From the NCBI GenBank assembly GCA_950106755.1, contig OX467091.1, positions 17,191,538-17,255,537 on the forward strand: a stretch of 64,000 nt of DNA, written 5' to 3'. A program made the position numbers and the translations under genes. Positions 1-11,562 of the stretch are shown here, piece by piece; positions within the stretch are counted from its first letter, which is position 1; every line of letters starts with the position of its first letter. Below the pieces are notes generated by a model. That model searched no databases, was not told the origin of the DNA, and saw nothing but the letters and a program-made list of their open reading frames with translations. The DNA comes from Climacium dendroides. Taxonomy: Eukaryota > Streptophyta > Bryopsida > Hypnales > Climaciaceae.

Positions 1-667
1 TGCAAACAAATTGTAATTGAAGAAAAAAAAAAACTCACAAGCTTTTGGTTTTAATGGTTTCCCTCTCACAAGGTCTTTTATTCTAGTTTTTGTGGCATTT
101 TATGACATGTGACTTTGCATTGGAAAGAAATATCCAATTATTTCCCTAAGTAAAGAAAAATATGAATTCCATATAAGGATTGTCTATCCATTAAAACATA
201 CAATATAATATCATTATCTTACACAAATGAATGTCCTTTCTATGGATTTTTTTGTGGTCATACATTGCATATTCAATAATTTGTTGTGGACACATGGAGA
301 AGAGGTTTTGCATTGACAATAATTACAACTACAAATATCACACTAGGATATTAGAAAAAGATTGCATGCTACAATATGTACAATACTTGTCCCCACCATT
401 TCCCTTAATACCCTCTAAATGCTTGGTCATCCATTAGGTGGATGATGAATGTTTTGAACACATCAATGCAAGAAATATAAAATGCTAGGTTGATGATTTA
501 GATATTTGGGAGGAATTACAATTATTATGACTTTTAATAAGTAATCTTACCATCTTTGTTCAAGCACTTAGGGCTAACATCAAATTTACCCTTTAGTGCC
601 TTATTTCTTTCTTCAATTTTTGTATATATTTTCTTATATCTTTATAAATATGCATTACTTACCTTAA
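1..667. other. AT-rich stretch, no gene seen
   Basis: No reading frame here resembles a known protein and no splice-linked exons could be built. The sequence is AT-rich with short homopolymers. It ends at a TTAA that borders the first small transposon-like repeat. Confidence 0.6.
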
Positions 668-909
668 CCCTTGAGCGTCCCAAGTGCCTCCAATATGGCC
701 TCTCAAAACTCAAAGATCTCCTTGTTTGACCATTATAATCTTTTTAACGGTATGGTCAAAGGATGTGTCCTTTTCCCTATAGCTCCAACCCTATCTCTAC
801 TATCAATCAATACAGTCAATTTATGTGAATTTCATTTTATATAATAGTTTGATTGGAATGAATTGAGAAGGATCTGGATTTTGGTGAATGCGGTATAGAC
901 GCTCAGGGG
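668..909 (+). mobile_element. Short TTAA/CCC-ended miniature element, copy 1
   Basis: The left end reads TTAA followed by CCCTTGAGCGTC. The right end reads GACGCTCAGGGG, the near-perfect inverse, followed by TAAA. The length is about 240 bp with no coding capacity. Similar termini border repeats at 52628, 58878, 59101 and 61190, so this is probably one small non-autonomous family. It may be related to the longer TTAA-flanked family in this window, because both have ends starting CCC next to TTAA. The superfamily is an inference. Confidence 0.5.
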
Positions 910-1209
910 TAAATTTAAGAGAAAAGACCAAGCATTGATTTGGATGAATGAGAAATTATGTTGCCAAAAAAGCCCTTGGAATCTCTTTGTTTATCATTTA
1001 GATTTAGAGGTTAGAGCACTAAAGGATTAAATTCAAATAGGATTTTGAATATTTTAATTTCTAAATTCTAAATTTATCGGTATTCATAGTCATAGTAAGA
1101 GTTTCCACTTGGTATTTTTAGGCACAATGATTTTGGTGAATGTTTGAGCACAAAAGGAGTCAACCAAGATAGAGTGTTTGCAAGAGAGTTTAAATTTTGT
1201 GTGGATTAA

Positions 1210-1787
1210 CCCCTAAAGTCCCAAGGTCATTTTTGTATCAAAACCACTTTAAACTACAACTTCTATTATGTTCATCTATAAAATAAATTTTTAAAAATAT
1301 TTTAAAAAATTTGACCATAGGATCTTGTTCTACACTTGTCTTATATCACATGATAATTGTTTTGTGATTTTTGACCTTATAGATTAAAAGATATTAGCAT
1401 TCATAGTGAATGAAATGAATTTCTTTCAAGAAGTTGCTATGATTGCCCGCAAAACAAGAAGCTCCATAACTTTCACATCTCTAATCCAAATGGAATGAAT
1501 CAAAGCTTTCCATTTACAAAAAAATATAATCTACAAGAAAAAAAATATTAAATTTTTGTTTCAATTTTTTGTGGATTTTTTTTGCTGCCCCGTCTCCTCC
1601 ATTTTGAGGTTATTGTGGCATAACTTTTGCTCTCAGGCATTGATTGAAATAAAAATTATATTTGCAGATAGCTCATAAGTTTTTCTATCTTTTGGGAAAG
1701 TTTTAAAAAGTTTCAATAAAAATTGAGATCATACAAGCCTGCCCAAAATCCATTTTGTCCCTCGTAGGGACAATGGAACTTTAGGGG
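1210..1787 (+). mobile_element. piggyBac-like miniature element, copy A
   Basis: The element is flanked on both sides by TTAA (1206-1209 and 1788-1791). The left end is CCCCTAAAGTCCCA and the right end is the inverse, AGTTCCATTG read inward after CCCCTAA. At 578 bp it is the shortest complete copy. Interior blocks shared with other copies include one around GACCATAGGATCTTG near the left, one around AATGGAATGAATCAAAGC in the middle, one around GCATAACTTTTGCTC, and the subterminal dyad GTCCCTCGTAGGGAC. No transposase is encoded. TTAA duplication plus CCC-starting inverted repeats is the known signature of the piggyBac superfamily; the assignment is inferred from ends only. Confidence 0.7.
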
Positions 1788-1791
1788 TTAA

Positions 1792-3363
1792 TTGCTGCAA
1801 TTCTGGTATAGTAGAAAATTAAGTCTTACACTCTTTTCATATAATCACATAAGGTGGCCACTGATACAAATTCGCCTCATGACCTTAAGTACATCCTCAA
1901 AATCAATATGTATCTATGTGGAAGAAACGATTATAAAATCTTTAACAAAAAAGAGTTTGACCTTTTATAATTTTTGCATACAATATCCAAATGTTCTGTT
2001 TGATCTTTGGTGCATTGGAACCTCCTTCCACTAGCCAACAAGGAAATATGAAAATTTGACTAGTCTAATGATAGTAACTAGGTATAGTGGTAAAAATTGG
2101 CGGTTATGGGGAGTGTCCACTTTTATTCCTAGTAATTTAACTTAGTTGTAGTTGTTGACTTTGTGTGGTTGTAAGTTAGAATAATACAAGATAATGGCCA
2201 TTATTCATTAGTATTGAGGCCCTTTACAAACTTACTTTTGTTTTTAGACATTGGCACATAGTAGTAAAATTGCTCATGTGCATAATACATAAAAATAGAT
2301 GCTAACCTTGGAAAGGATTGAACAATTGTTGAATGTAAGTAGGTGATCTTGGGTAGATGTGTATGAAGTCACAATGCATCCCCTCAATGGGAATATAATT
2401 TTTTTTTCAATCGGGTGCTTGGATCAAAAGTTATGCTATGAAAGCCCAAAGAGGCTGGGTGCCAAGTGGGCGGGGGAGCACGGAGCCCCCCTTTCAAAAG
2501 TTATGCTGCCTTCAACTTGCTGCATCCCCCCTTAAAATTGAAGAATGTAACTTTTATGTAATACTTAGAGTTGAAATGTGCTTATTATGAAATTATTTTG
2601 TTTTTGTAAAATTATTTTTTGATTAGGATTTTGGTTTACAAACCTATATTTGAAATTTTTAGTCTCAATAGAATATGTATTTTTTTCCTTCTTTCCTTCT
2701 TTTATTGGGAAACATATAAGCTACTTTTTTGACATCACCAATAAAAATCTAAATTTGCCCTTACTGAAATTTAATGCTTGTTCAAGTGACTTGGGCAAAA
2801 TCCCTTTTGATTAGAATCATTAAATCATTTGAATAATTGTAGAAATGGATTTGTTTTAGACTCACATGCTTTAAAAATTGAAACAAATCATCCTTAGTAT
2901 GATGTTGTTGGCTATCACACTATGCTTATGCATTCAAAAGATGCAAACAACTCATGTTTTTGCAAATTATAACACATTTAAACCATCTATCAATTTTGGG
3001 CTCTTTTAACTTGCATACAATATTTCTATTTTAAACTTCATCCAAAATTTGCAACAATGTGACAAAATAAAATACAACTATAATACATATATGTAAGATA
3101 ATAGCTAGGACTAGATCACATTACATCATTTAGTTGGTAGCACTCACCATCTATGTCTCTTTGACATAGCTATAGAGAATCACCATGCCTAAATCACATT
3201 TGCTCTTGTAGTTGGTAGTAGTCATTGTCTATGTCTATTTCAATAGACTTTGCATTTGCATTTGTTTGGACACAATAGAATTATCTTTCTTGGTCTTATA
3301 GGTCTAAGATGTACAAATTCAATTTTTTTTACCATTGACTATCTATGTTCCTATTAATTGACC
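1792..3363. other. AT-rich intergenic stretch
   Basis: No gene is seen. At about 2380-2460 there is a reverse-oriented fragment resembling the inner 3' part of the TTAA-flanked family (the AAAAGTTATGC block), so at least one old broken copy is present. Around 2460-2490 is a short G-rich/C-rich patch able to pair with itself. The rest shows nothing recognisable. Confidence 0.5.
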
Positions 3364-3366
3364 ACA

Positions 3367-3526
3367 CACTACTAGAAAATCTATTTTTTCTGTTGTTTTG
3401 GTCGCGTTGATCCGGTCAAAATCTGACCGAAATCTGTTGATTTCAATAGATTTCAACAGATTTTGGTCAGATTTTGACCAGATCAACGCAACCAAAACAA
3501 CAGAAAAACTAAATTTTCTAGTAGTG
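3367..3526. mobile_element. CACTA-type palindromic miniature element, copy 1
   Basis: The element starts CACTACTAG and ends CTAGTAGTG. It is flanked by the 3-bp direct repeat ACA (3364-3366 and 3527-3529), as expected for CACTA (En/Spm) transposons. Almost the whole 160 bp is an inverted repeat with arms of about 75 bp and a few mismatches, so the transcript would fold into one long hairpin. A near-identical, better-preserved copy lies at 40264. No coding capacity. Confidence 0.85.
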
Positions 3527-3529
3527 ACA

Positions 3530-6342
3530 AAGAAGCTCAAAGGCTACATCATCCAACCTTATTTAATAGCAATTACTATAATATCTATATAATCATAATA
3601 CAACTATTTGAACTACCCTTGACAAACTATTCACTCATATTGGTTTAAACAATCCAAAGTTATTTAAGTTTGTCTTGTAAGCATGAGATGCAAGAATTCT
3701 AAATTTTTCATCATTTTAGATGAATGTAATCCCTCCATTATGTAGTTAATTAGTTTTGAAGTTTGTTACCTCTTTAAACTAATTCAATGTCTTTGATTCC
3801 ATATGTGAATTTGAATATTGAAATTTTTATCACCTAGTGATAAATAATAAATAGCTTCCTATATTTTCACTCCAAGTAAAAAATCCACAAGATCAAATGT
3901 GATTAAGTATTGAATAGGCATTATAAGGAAATTTCAACCCTTTGAGTTGGGTTCCTAGAGAATCTTGGAGCATGCACTTTTGTTGGTTAATTTTTGTTCA
4001 CAAAGATGGGTTTGTTTAGGTGAGAATTTTGGATCTTCTAGTATGTGAATAAATTATATGAAATTGAGCACAAATTCTTTGATTTTGGAGAGCCATGACT
4101 CGATGATGTCAACTTTGTATAGTGTTTTATACTTTGATTTGTACCACATTCATAGTTGGAAGGTTTTAATTGTTTGGATTCTATCTTTGGTTTTTCATAG
4201 TTGTGGATTCTAGATTGCTCAAAGAACATTTTTCAAGAACTTTGCAAAGCCTTTGAATAGAGGTAAGGAGTATCCTTTGTCAAGGAATGGAAACGTCAAA
4301 GTTGTTTGTTGCACTATAACATCGTCATGAAGGGAAAGGCATACAAAAACATTAGGGTAGTCATTAGGATAGAAGTCCAATTTGGTCACATTATAGTTGA
4401 GGGCAATGTTTTGAGGTGACAAGGAGTTGCCTTTGAGGTTGAATTTAAGAGCAAGTGTTTCAAAGAGCTGATGGTCATAAAAATTCTTTGGTATTTAGAT
4501 GAATAATATATTGTGATTATGCCATTATCTCTTGTATTCACTAGCCATCTATTCTTTGGTCTTGTAATTAGTATTTTCTTGAAGTGATCGTCATTTAAAG
4601 GATGAAGATTATTCCTTTTAAATGGCCATCAATCAATTTTTGCCACAGATGTGGTGGCTAGATAAAGAGGCCAAGTTATTGTAGAATCACTTTTCCTTGA
4701 CAACACTAAGGTATAATCTAGAATTCACTCTATTAGTCAATTGTCACATCCTTTGCATTCAAAAATTATAAGCACGAGAAAATTACAATTCTTAGTTTAC
4801 CAACACATTGCAAATGTAGAGGTAAAATTGTGTATTCTAGATTAGGGACACATTTCAATATTGGAGCAAATTGTAAGTTATAATTATAAGCAAATTGCTC
4901 GTTTTAGTTTCAGAAGTAGAGGGTAGAGTTGCAAATAGGGGTTGTTGTTTGAAACCTTTCTTCCTATGTATATTGGAAAGAACAATGTAGACTTTTAAGA
5001 ATTTCCACTTAGTGATGCTATTGGTCAAGATTCCACATCCCAACAATAATAGATGTCTATCCATCAATTGATTATGATTGCTATAGAAGAAAGGTTTAAG
5101 AGGACTTGGCCCTCATGCCAACACTTAGAATTCCACACTACCAATGTCCACCACATAGGTAATGATGTTGTAAAATTTGCCACCTATTTAGAAAGGCACA
5201 AGGCTCCTAGCTATGGTAGACATTGTATATGTGGTATAAAGTCTTCTAACCAAAGTAAGTTGAAATCAAAAACTAAATCTACTACAAAGTTATACAAAAG
5301 CTGATTTCCAAACAAAACTTGCTATACAAAAGATGTAAGTATTGCTTAAAAATTAATCACTCACATTCACAACACCAAAATGTAAACACAACACCAAAAC
5401 ACAACGAAAAGATTCCATAGGTAAATGACCATGAGGAAAAGACTCCCTAATTGCCATCCCTAATTGCCAAACCGAAACCCTTCAAGTACCAAAAAAAATG
5501 AACTTGGGGTCTCCACAGCTTATGGTACAAGATTGTCAACCTTTACGAATCTTGCCTTCGAGCTTAGAACTAACACACATATGCAGTTGCCTACTAACTA
5601 ATAATTGGTCCGCATTATAACAATTATTACTATTGCAAAGGAAATTGCATGTGTGCAAGGTAGTTGTAGGCTAAGTCAACAAGTTGCCTGCAGTGGTTCA
5701 ACATCCAAGAAGCATGGAGGGCAGCCGCAAGACTCAAAACTAATTACAAACTTTTGATGATGAAATGGCAGGCTGTAATGACATTGAGAAATTCATTGTG
5801 CACCTCTGTTCAAGGAGATTTTGAGCACCTCCAAACTTACAGAACTCTCAGAAATTAATAATGACTTACAGAACACACTACTCAATCAATACAATAGTGC
5901 CAATTAGGTCAAACGCACATGATGAAAGAGTTGAGAAGTAGATAGTCTACTGATTGTTCACCAGAAGCCAATTTGGGTGAAAATGTTATACGACAGGGAC
6001 CAGCAGGTGGCTTGTCTTCAAAAGCCCTGGCTAACCACCACCACAAGCACAAGGATCACAATGGCAGTTAATGCAGACATTATTTCATCTAAACTTGCAT
6101 AGCATCAGATTCTATCCCAGGTTGAATCCCAGGCAACCCAATAGGTTTTCACTGAGGAGTCCTACCCGGGCAGCATGGCCGAGCAACGACCTCTGGAGTG
6201 GAGCCTGTTTGATTACCTTGATAGTCGGGGCAATGAAAACACAAGGGCATTAGGTTTTAGCGTTGGAAAGAAAGGATTCATTGCTTAGATTGTAAGCACC
6301 AAGCAGGCTGAAGAGAATCAGGTGGAACAAGAGGTCAATTTA
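3530..6342. other. Intergenic stretch and likely 3' flank of the DHHC gene
   Basis: Frames up to about 80 codons occur on both strands, but none shows family motifs or splice-linked partners. GC content rises from about 5400 toward 6342; this part probably includes the 3' untranslated region of the minus-strand S-acyltransferase gene that stops at 6343. I could not fix a polyadenylation site. Confidence 0.5.
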
Positions 6343-9001
6343 CTAAGTTGCATGAATTTTTTCAGGAGGCAAAACACATTTTGCATTGATTCTTGGAAGA
6401 AGCCAAAGAAACGGATGCTGCATGCCAAACAACCTTCTGAAGTTAGCCCAGCTCCTACTACTACTACCCTTCCCTCCACCTGGAGTGAGCGAGTCTAAAT
6501 AAGTTTCACCCGTGTAGACAAGCTGCACCTGCTGGTAAAGTAAGAGACCAATTCCGATCACAAGTGACAAGGATGCTATACACAGATAGATCAATGCAAA
6601 GGCACGAGCTGATGCTACTGGTTCCAGGCTTGCTATCGCTATGGCTAACACATCCATAACAACATTGAAGCTCACCGCAGAATGCAGCCGCCGAGGGAAA
6701 TTATTAACACGACGGAAGTTGAACAACTGTGGCCAGACTTTGGAGCCCACATATATCGACATCGTCAACACATACAGGCCACTTACAGTTGCAAACAGCA
6801 AGAAGAGTAGGAAGTGTACGTGATTATTCGCCCCCACGCAGCTCCCAATCTGTCATACATTCATCAGAAGTAGCGGAGGTGTTAAATTTGAACACAGTAT
6901 TTATAGACCTTATCCCGACAAACACAATCAATAGCGAAGTGGACCCCAAAAGAAAACAGTGTGCTGCAACACGACATGAAATAGCGATCACATTGTGAAC
7001 TCCATGTCTCAGTACAACTACTGAGCAAGTTTTATGTTGAGAAAGGAAACAAAGGAAGACACCTAGCTCATGATCCCTTTCAGATGCGTACAGTAGCATG
7101 CCATAAGTCCTTGTACACTCTGAGATTGAAAATCGTATCGCAGAATATTTCACTACAATTTAAGCAATAGCGAGGATTAGATGTGAAGGGATATTTGTAA
7201 GAAATTGAAAAAAGTGCAGATACAAATAGTGTTAGCATGTGTATCATTGGAGATAGTATAAACTAGTGAAAATGTTTGCGAACATCAATTAGGTAATAGA
7301 GCCAACAATTTCGACCATTGAGCTAAGAATGTTTGAATACGAAGACTTATGGCATGCAACGGTATGCTTTCAACTGAAGACATGTGGCCATCACATCATT
7401 AATGCTTCAAAATTCTGAAAAACTACTTACTCTTAGTCTATCCTGTGGGTTTCAGTAGTGCCTATACAAACGCAGTCAGATAAAAATTCCATCCTGCATA
7501 TGCCCTACAGAAACTACAAGACACATAAGAGATATCCTTAGAGTCCAACTGTAGGTCAATGTTTCCCATTTGATTAATTGCAACCTTGATACTTTAATTA
7601 GTTGATCGTCCGCTTTGTTCTTTAGACTAATAAGAGATCAAAGGAAAGACCCAACGGGAAAGCTAGAGTTGGACTTCAAAAATATCTCTATTGAATGAAA
7701 ACTGTCAACCCAAAACGATCCTTCTGCTTGAAAGCAACAAATTAGCTCTGGAGAGAGGAAAAAGCATGGGAAGGGCACAGAGAAAGAGAAAACAAAGGTG
7801 GGCTGAGCTGTGTGCTTACGAAGGGGCAGTGGTGGTCCATGTCGACCACGCAAGACTGGCAACTGCGACAGTGGTGAGCATTTGGTGGCTTCGGTGTTCT
7901 GCAGTAAACACAAAACTTGTATCCCTCCAAAGCCTTCCGTCCCACTAACTCATACTTGCCCCACTCCCTGGGTGGGGATGGCCCGGCTCTTCGGAACGCC
8001 GCCATACAGAAGTTGAACAGAGTGTTGAACGAAAGAATAGAAGTGAAGACGGAATGTACGTAGAATCCCGCTGTTGCTGTTGGAAACAGTACTGGGAATG
8101 TAGCCCAAACTCCTCCAACTACAGAAACACCACAACCAAAAGCATGAATCCTGCGAGTTTGACTGAAACCCTAACTGTTCAGAACGCCCCGGGGGGGAAA
8201 TTCTGAAGTCACAAAACTCAAATTCACTGTCACATAATGACAGTTTCATTCAATTCACAGAACTGAGTTTGTATCAAAACTTTGTTTTCACCTACTGGAG
8301 TTGTCCAATCACAAAAAGTGAGAGATGATTGTTTGATAAAGGCAACTTCCAAAGTCTATAAATTTTCGTTGTCCATAAATATACATCAAGTTCTGTTTAA
8401 TTAGGGAGATTCTGCATTCTAACGCATGATTTTATGTATGTTGCTCAAAACAATCTACTCTCAGCCTCACTTTATCATTCATAATCAAGAAATACAAAGC
8501 AGTTTGAACTTCATTTTTGAAACGTGAGTTGAAGCAATTGCAACATTCAATTGATAGAAACTTTGAAGTTTTGAATGCATCCTCGTATAAATAACAAACT
8601 CCAAAAAAAGATTTCGTAAAAATGTGAGAACAAATGCACAATGATCAATTTGCACATGTCACTTGTGATCATACTGGAAAAAAGTCTACACAAGTCAAAT
8701 CCACCAACGCTCCTGCTACGAGGTTTGTAAGAGGTTAATGCAACAAGGAAGCTCAGACTAGGCTTCCAGAATGCTCACATACGATGGAGAATATCAGCAA
8801 AAGCACAAAGCACACGAAGAGACGATCTCGTCCTTTGGAACACCGGGTGCTCCACGAAGACACCGGCTTCATCTCCGACTGGTCGCTAGTGATGGCCCCG
8901 CACCATCCGCAGCGAAACATGGGTGCAAAAGTCGGGAGCACCACGCCCAATCCACAACCCCAGCATGTGGTCTGCCAACCCACACGCTCCTCGAATGGCA
9001 T
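6343..9001 (-). CDS. DHHC-type palmitoyltransferase, plant PAT11-like
   Basis: Protein S-acyltransferase that would transfer palmitate to cysteines of target proteins at an endomembrane. Inferred exons (minus strand): 9001-8779, 8118-7820 and 6849-6343, joined at GTGAGC/TGTAG and GTAAGC/ACAG splice sites; phases agree and give 342 codons plus TAG. Residues 11-40 hold a plant-specific zinc-binding stretch (CWGCGL, then FRCGWCGAI) seen in the Arabidopsis PAT11 group. A first membrane span lies near residues 57-78, a second pair before residue 125. The cysteine-rich domain starts at CVYCRTPKPPNAHHC and carries the catalytic DHHC at 169-172, followed by PFIGSCVGANNH across the second splice junction. 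Two further spans follow (HFLLFLLF..., and a long hydrophobic run to about residue 290). The length matches the roughly 340-residue relatives. The start at 9001 is the only ATG ahead of the zinc motif in the open frame. It is divergent from the gene starting at 9778. Confidence 0.88.
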
Positions 9002-9777
9002 CTGCACGTGAAGAAACTCCACTTTCACTCTCAAAAAGTGCAAGTAACGATCCAAAATCGCATACAAATCTATGCAAGAGCATTGCTTGGGGAATACTGA
9101 ACCCTAATATGGTCACAAATCCTAACAAACGCCTACCTCTGTTTCGTTACCCACCACCATCAGAATCACTAGTAGAAAGAATCAGGATCTGAGTAGAATT
9201 GCGATCACGATCAGGTTGCGTTATCATACAAACTCTAGCGTAACCTATTACACAGGTTTCGTGCACTGCACAAACACTATGTCGCAAATCTCTAACGCAT
9301 TCAATCCTATACTTCTCAAATTATTCATCACCACTGTTTCAAAATCTCTCAACTGGCATCTGCAGAGTGCAGATCCAAAATCTCTCCTGCCTTCCAGATC
9401 AACCCAATTCTCCAGCCAACATGCGGAAGAGAAGGATCGATGTCTGTCCCCGAAATTCAGCCGAGTGATCTTCTAAGTCCAAGTTCAAAACTTCGACGAA
9501 AGTGAACGAAGCTCGTGGGTTAGGTAGACCAGAGTAAACGAAGTTCTTTGGTTCGCGAGACGAGAGTGGACAGAGTTTTTCCGGTTCGGGAGACGAGAGT
9601 GGACGAACTTTTTTGGTTCGGGAGACAACGGTGGACGAAGTTTTCTGGTTCCGGAGACGAGAGTGGACGAGACGTCGGTCCTAATCCACTTCCGAGGAGG
9701 CTATGTGCCGCTTCCAAGTCCTCCGCTCTTCTGTTTTTGTTCCTTGAACCCAAGAAACCAGTCTCCAATTACAAACA
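9002..9777. promoter_or_regulatory. Shared region between two divergent genes
   Basis: The two start codons at 9001 (minus) and 9778 (plus) are only 776 bp apart with nothing else recognisable between, so this is the probable bidirectional promoter and both 5' untranslated regions. It is less AT-rich than the surrounding repeats. The plus-gene side carries the 32-33 bp tandem repeat at 9510-9672. No clear TATA box was identified. Confidence 0.6.
9510..9672. repeat. 32-33 bp tandem repeat, about four units
   Basis: Units are recognisable by GGTTCGGGAGACGAGAG followed by TGGACGAAGTTTT. GGTTC starts at 9550, 9583, 9615 and 9647, spacings of 33, 32 and 32 bp, with a partial older unit upstream of 9550. 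The array lies about 100 bp upstream of the start codon at 9778, so in the 5' untranslated region or core promoter. Units not being an exact multiple of three argues against a protein repeat. Confidence 0.85.
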
Positions 9778-11562
9778 ATGGCGGGTGTGGTGTGTCCCGT
9801 ATCATCTTCGACGCTGCCTCGAACCTCCATTTCGCTAAAGCCATGGAATTCACGACATTCAGCAGGTGAGCGTGATGCTCAAAGGTTTACTCTTTTGTTT
9901 GGGCTTTCAGGGGATTATGAATGCTAATTCGACGGTTTGGGGTTTTGGAGCAGGGGCAGTAAATGTGTCGGCCCCGGGATGGGGGAAGAGCGAGAGAACT
10001 TGCGGTGGCCTAGCGTTAGTCCATATATCATCTCGCTCACGGCCTTCTGTTGTGTGCAAGGCCTTCGACAAAGGTGCGTCAAATTCAGGGGTTAGGGTTT
10101 CTCGTGTTATCTGGTTCAAGCTTCGCGAGCTTGTTCAATCTGTCTTGGAAGTCTTGCATACTCTTCCATACGCAAGCTTGTTCAATCTGTTTTGGGGTTT
10201 GCCAGGGTATGTAAGAGTTTGTGCTAATTGGTGATGGTGAGTCTCACCATTTCTCAGCAGTTGGACGATGAATTTGGAAGCCGTTTTGTTCTCATACTCT
10301 GCGTGGTGTGTGGTATCTGTTGGGGTTTAGATCAAATTGCCCAAGCGAAGAAATTCCAAATGCAAGCCACGGAGGTTCTCGCGGAGCTTCTGAAGTCGAA
10401 GAATCCGCAAGCGACAGCTTCCAAGTACTTGGACCATCTCTCTGAGGAGTTTTTCATGGTGGCTTCGACGTATCTTGAGATGGTACCCTTCTCTTTTACA
10501 ATTGCGTCTTCCTTTTCTCGTACTAGTTTTATGATTATGTCACAGTTTCTCAAGCATAACATTTGAGGAACTCGTCAGCGAATGATACATGGTAGGTTTG
10601 TGGAATACATGTACTGATTTTCTCTCTTTGACGTGATGCTAGGAAGGCCAAGAAGGAAGGTAATGTGGAGGTCATGAAAAAAATTGAGGAAGTTTTGGAA
10701 ATTGCCATGACTGAGAAAGGCAAAACACTCAGGCCTGAGATTCAACTCATGAACAAGGTATGCTCAAGCCTCTTTATTACTACCTTCTCTAAACTGACTG
10801 ACATTCTAGAATGTCCTGCACAATTGCCACACATTCATACTACATCATAAAGATTAAAGAGGTTTGAGTGTACTTTGCATGAAAATTCTTGTTCATAGTA
10901 TTTGATAGTGCGAGGGCTGGTTTATGCTTCTGTGGACAAGTCTTGAGGACGAGCAAAAAGTTGAGACCAAGACATAGCTATTTCAGGCCCATGGGAAAAG
11001 ATGGGAAGACTGTTACAAAATAGGCTAAGTGGTCTCAGTTGTTGACCAATAATTTTTGTTGAGCACTAAACAAAATGAACTAGGCCTCTTACAAACCAGG
11101 TTCACATAAGCATTCATGTCATTTTATCATCCATGTCAAGATTCTTTGTTGTCCGTCTAGACAAAGTGTGAAGCCCTCCAACTACAACAGCTCTCCAATC
11201 ACCTTGCAAAGATTTTCTAAAATATGGTTGAAAGGTCCTGTCCTCTAAGTCTCATCCAGACAAGAGTAGACCGATCCTCAGAATGAATTTTTTTCCTGTG
11301 GAAAGCTCATTGTGATCTTTTGGCATTTTTGTGATTGCAGTTGCTGAATGAATCCGATCACTATGAACGGGCCAAAACCATTAAGAGCAATTCGCTGTAT
11401 ATTATGGACACGGACGGCTACTTCTATGAGCTACTGCAGCGGATGAGCACTGACGTGGAGAATCTCAAAGACAGCCCTAAGAAACAGAAGCTGCTAACGC
11501 AAATTCGAACTGTTAGCAGAGAAGTGAAAGAGGCAGGAAAAGCATTAAGGAGAGCTAAGTAG
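9778..11562 (+). CDS. Plastid-targeted protein of unknown family
   Basis: Modelled as five exons: 9778-9865, 9954-10206, 10281-10482, 10647-10757 and 11341-11562, giving 291 codons plus TAG with phases that agree. The N terminus (MAGVVCPVSSSTLPRTSIS...) is rich in Ser, Thr and Arg and low in acidic residues, like a chloroplast transit peptide. A hydrophobic stretch (RFVLILCVVCGICWGLD) could be a membrane span. The rest is mostly charged and helical: a block ending YLEMAKKEGN, then KTLRPEIQLMNK, then a C-terminal block with YIMDTDGYFYELLQRM and a lysine-rich tail. I do not recognise the family. The three 3' exons are well supported by GTATGC/TTGCAG and frame. The junctions around 9954 (three AG choices in phase) and 10206-10281 are less sure: an alternative acceptor at 10257 or 10260 would need another frame upstream. 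A possible polyadenylation signal AATAAA lies near 11950. Confidence 0.65.
10124..10195 (+). repeat. 47-bp offset direct repeat inside coding exon
   Basis: A block beginning CGCGAGCTTGTTCAATCTGT at 10124 recurs as CGCAAGCTTGTTCAATCTGT at 10171, about 25 bp long with two or three differences. The 47-bp offset is not a multiple of three, so both copies encode LVQSVL but in different frames. This is the main reason the second exon of the gene is hard to model. Confidence 0.8.

Noticed and set aside
1206..1791. Harbinger-type interpretation (3-bp TTA/TAA duplication) for the TTAA family
   Set aside because: Taking a 3-bp duplication gives TTA on one side and TAA on the other, which is not a direct repeat; the filled/empty comparison at 45529 fits a 4-bp TTAA duplication instead.
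6165..6190. GGCAGCATGGCCGAGC, resembling the start of a plant tRNA-Ser or tRNA-Leu
   Set aside because: No matching acceptor stem, variable arm or T-loop (GTTCGAATC-type) follows at the right distance.
7950..8249. A 99-codon minus-strand frame overlapping the DHHC exon
   Set aside because: It is in the wrong frame: the exon frame starting after the TGTAG acceptor at 8119 gives the conserved FGGVWATFPVLF wording and correct phases.
10088..10099. GGGTTAGGGTTT as telomere-like repeat
   Set aside because: Only one and a half units and inside a coding exon; short telo-box-like words also occur singly near 8167 and do not form an array.
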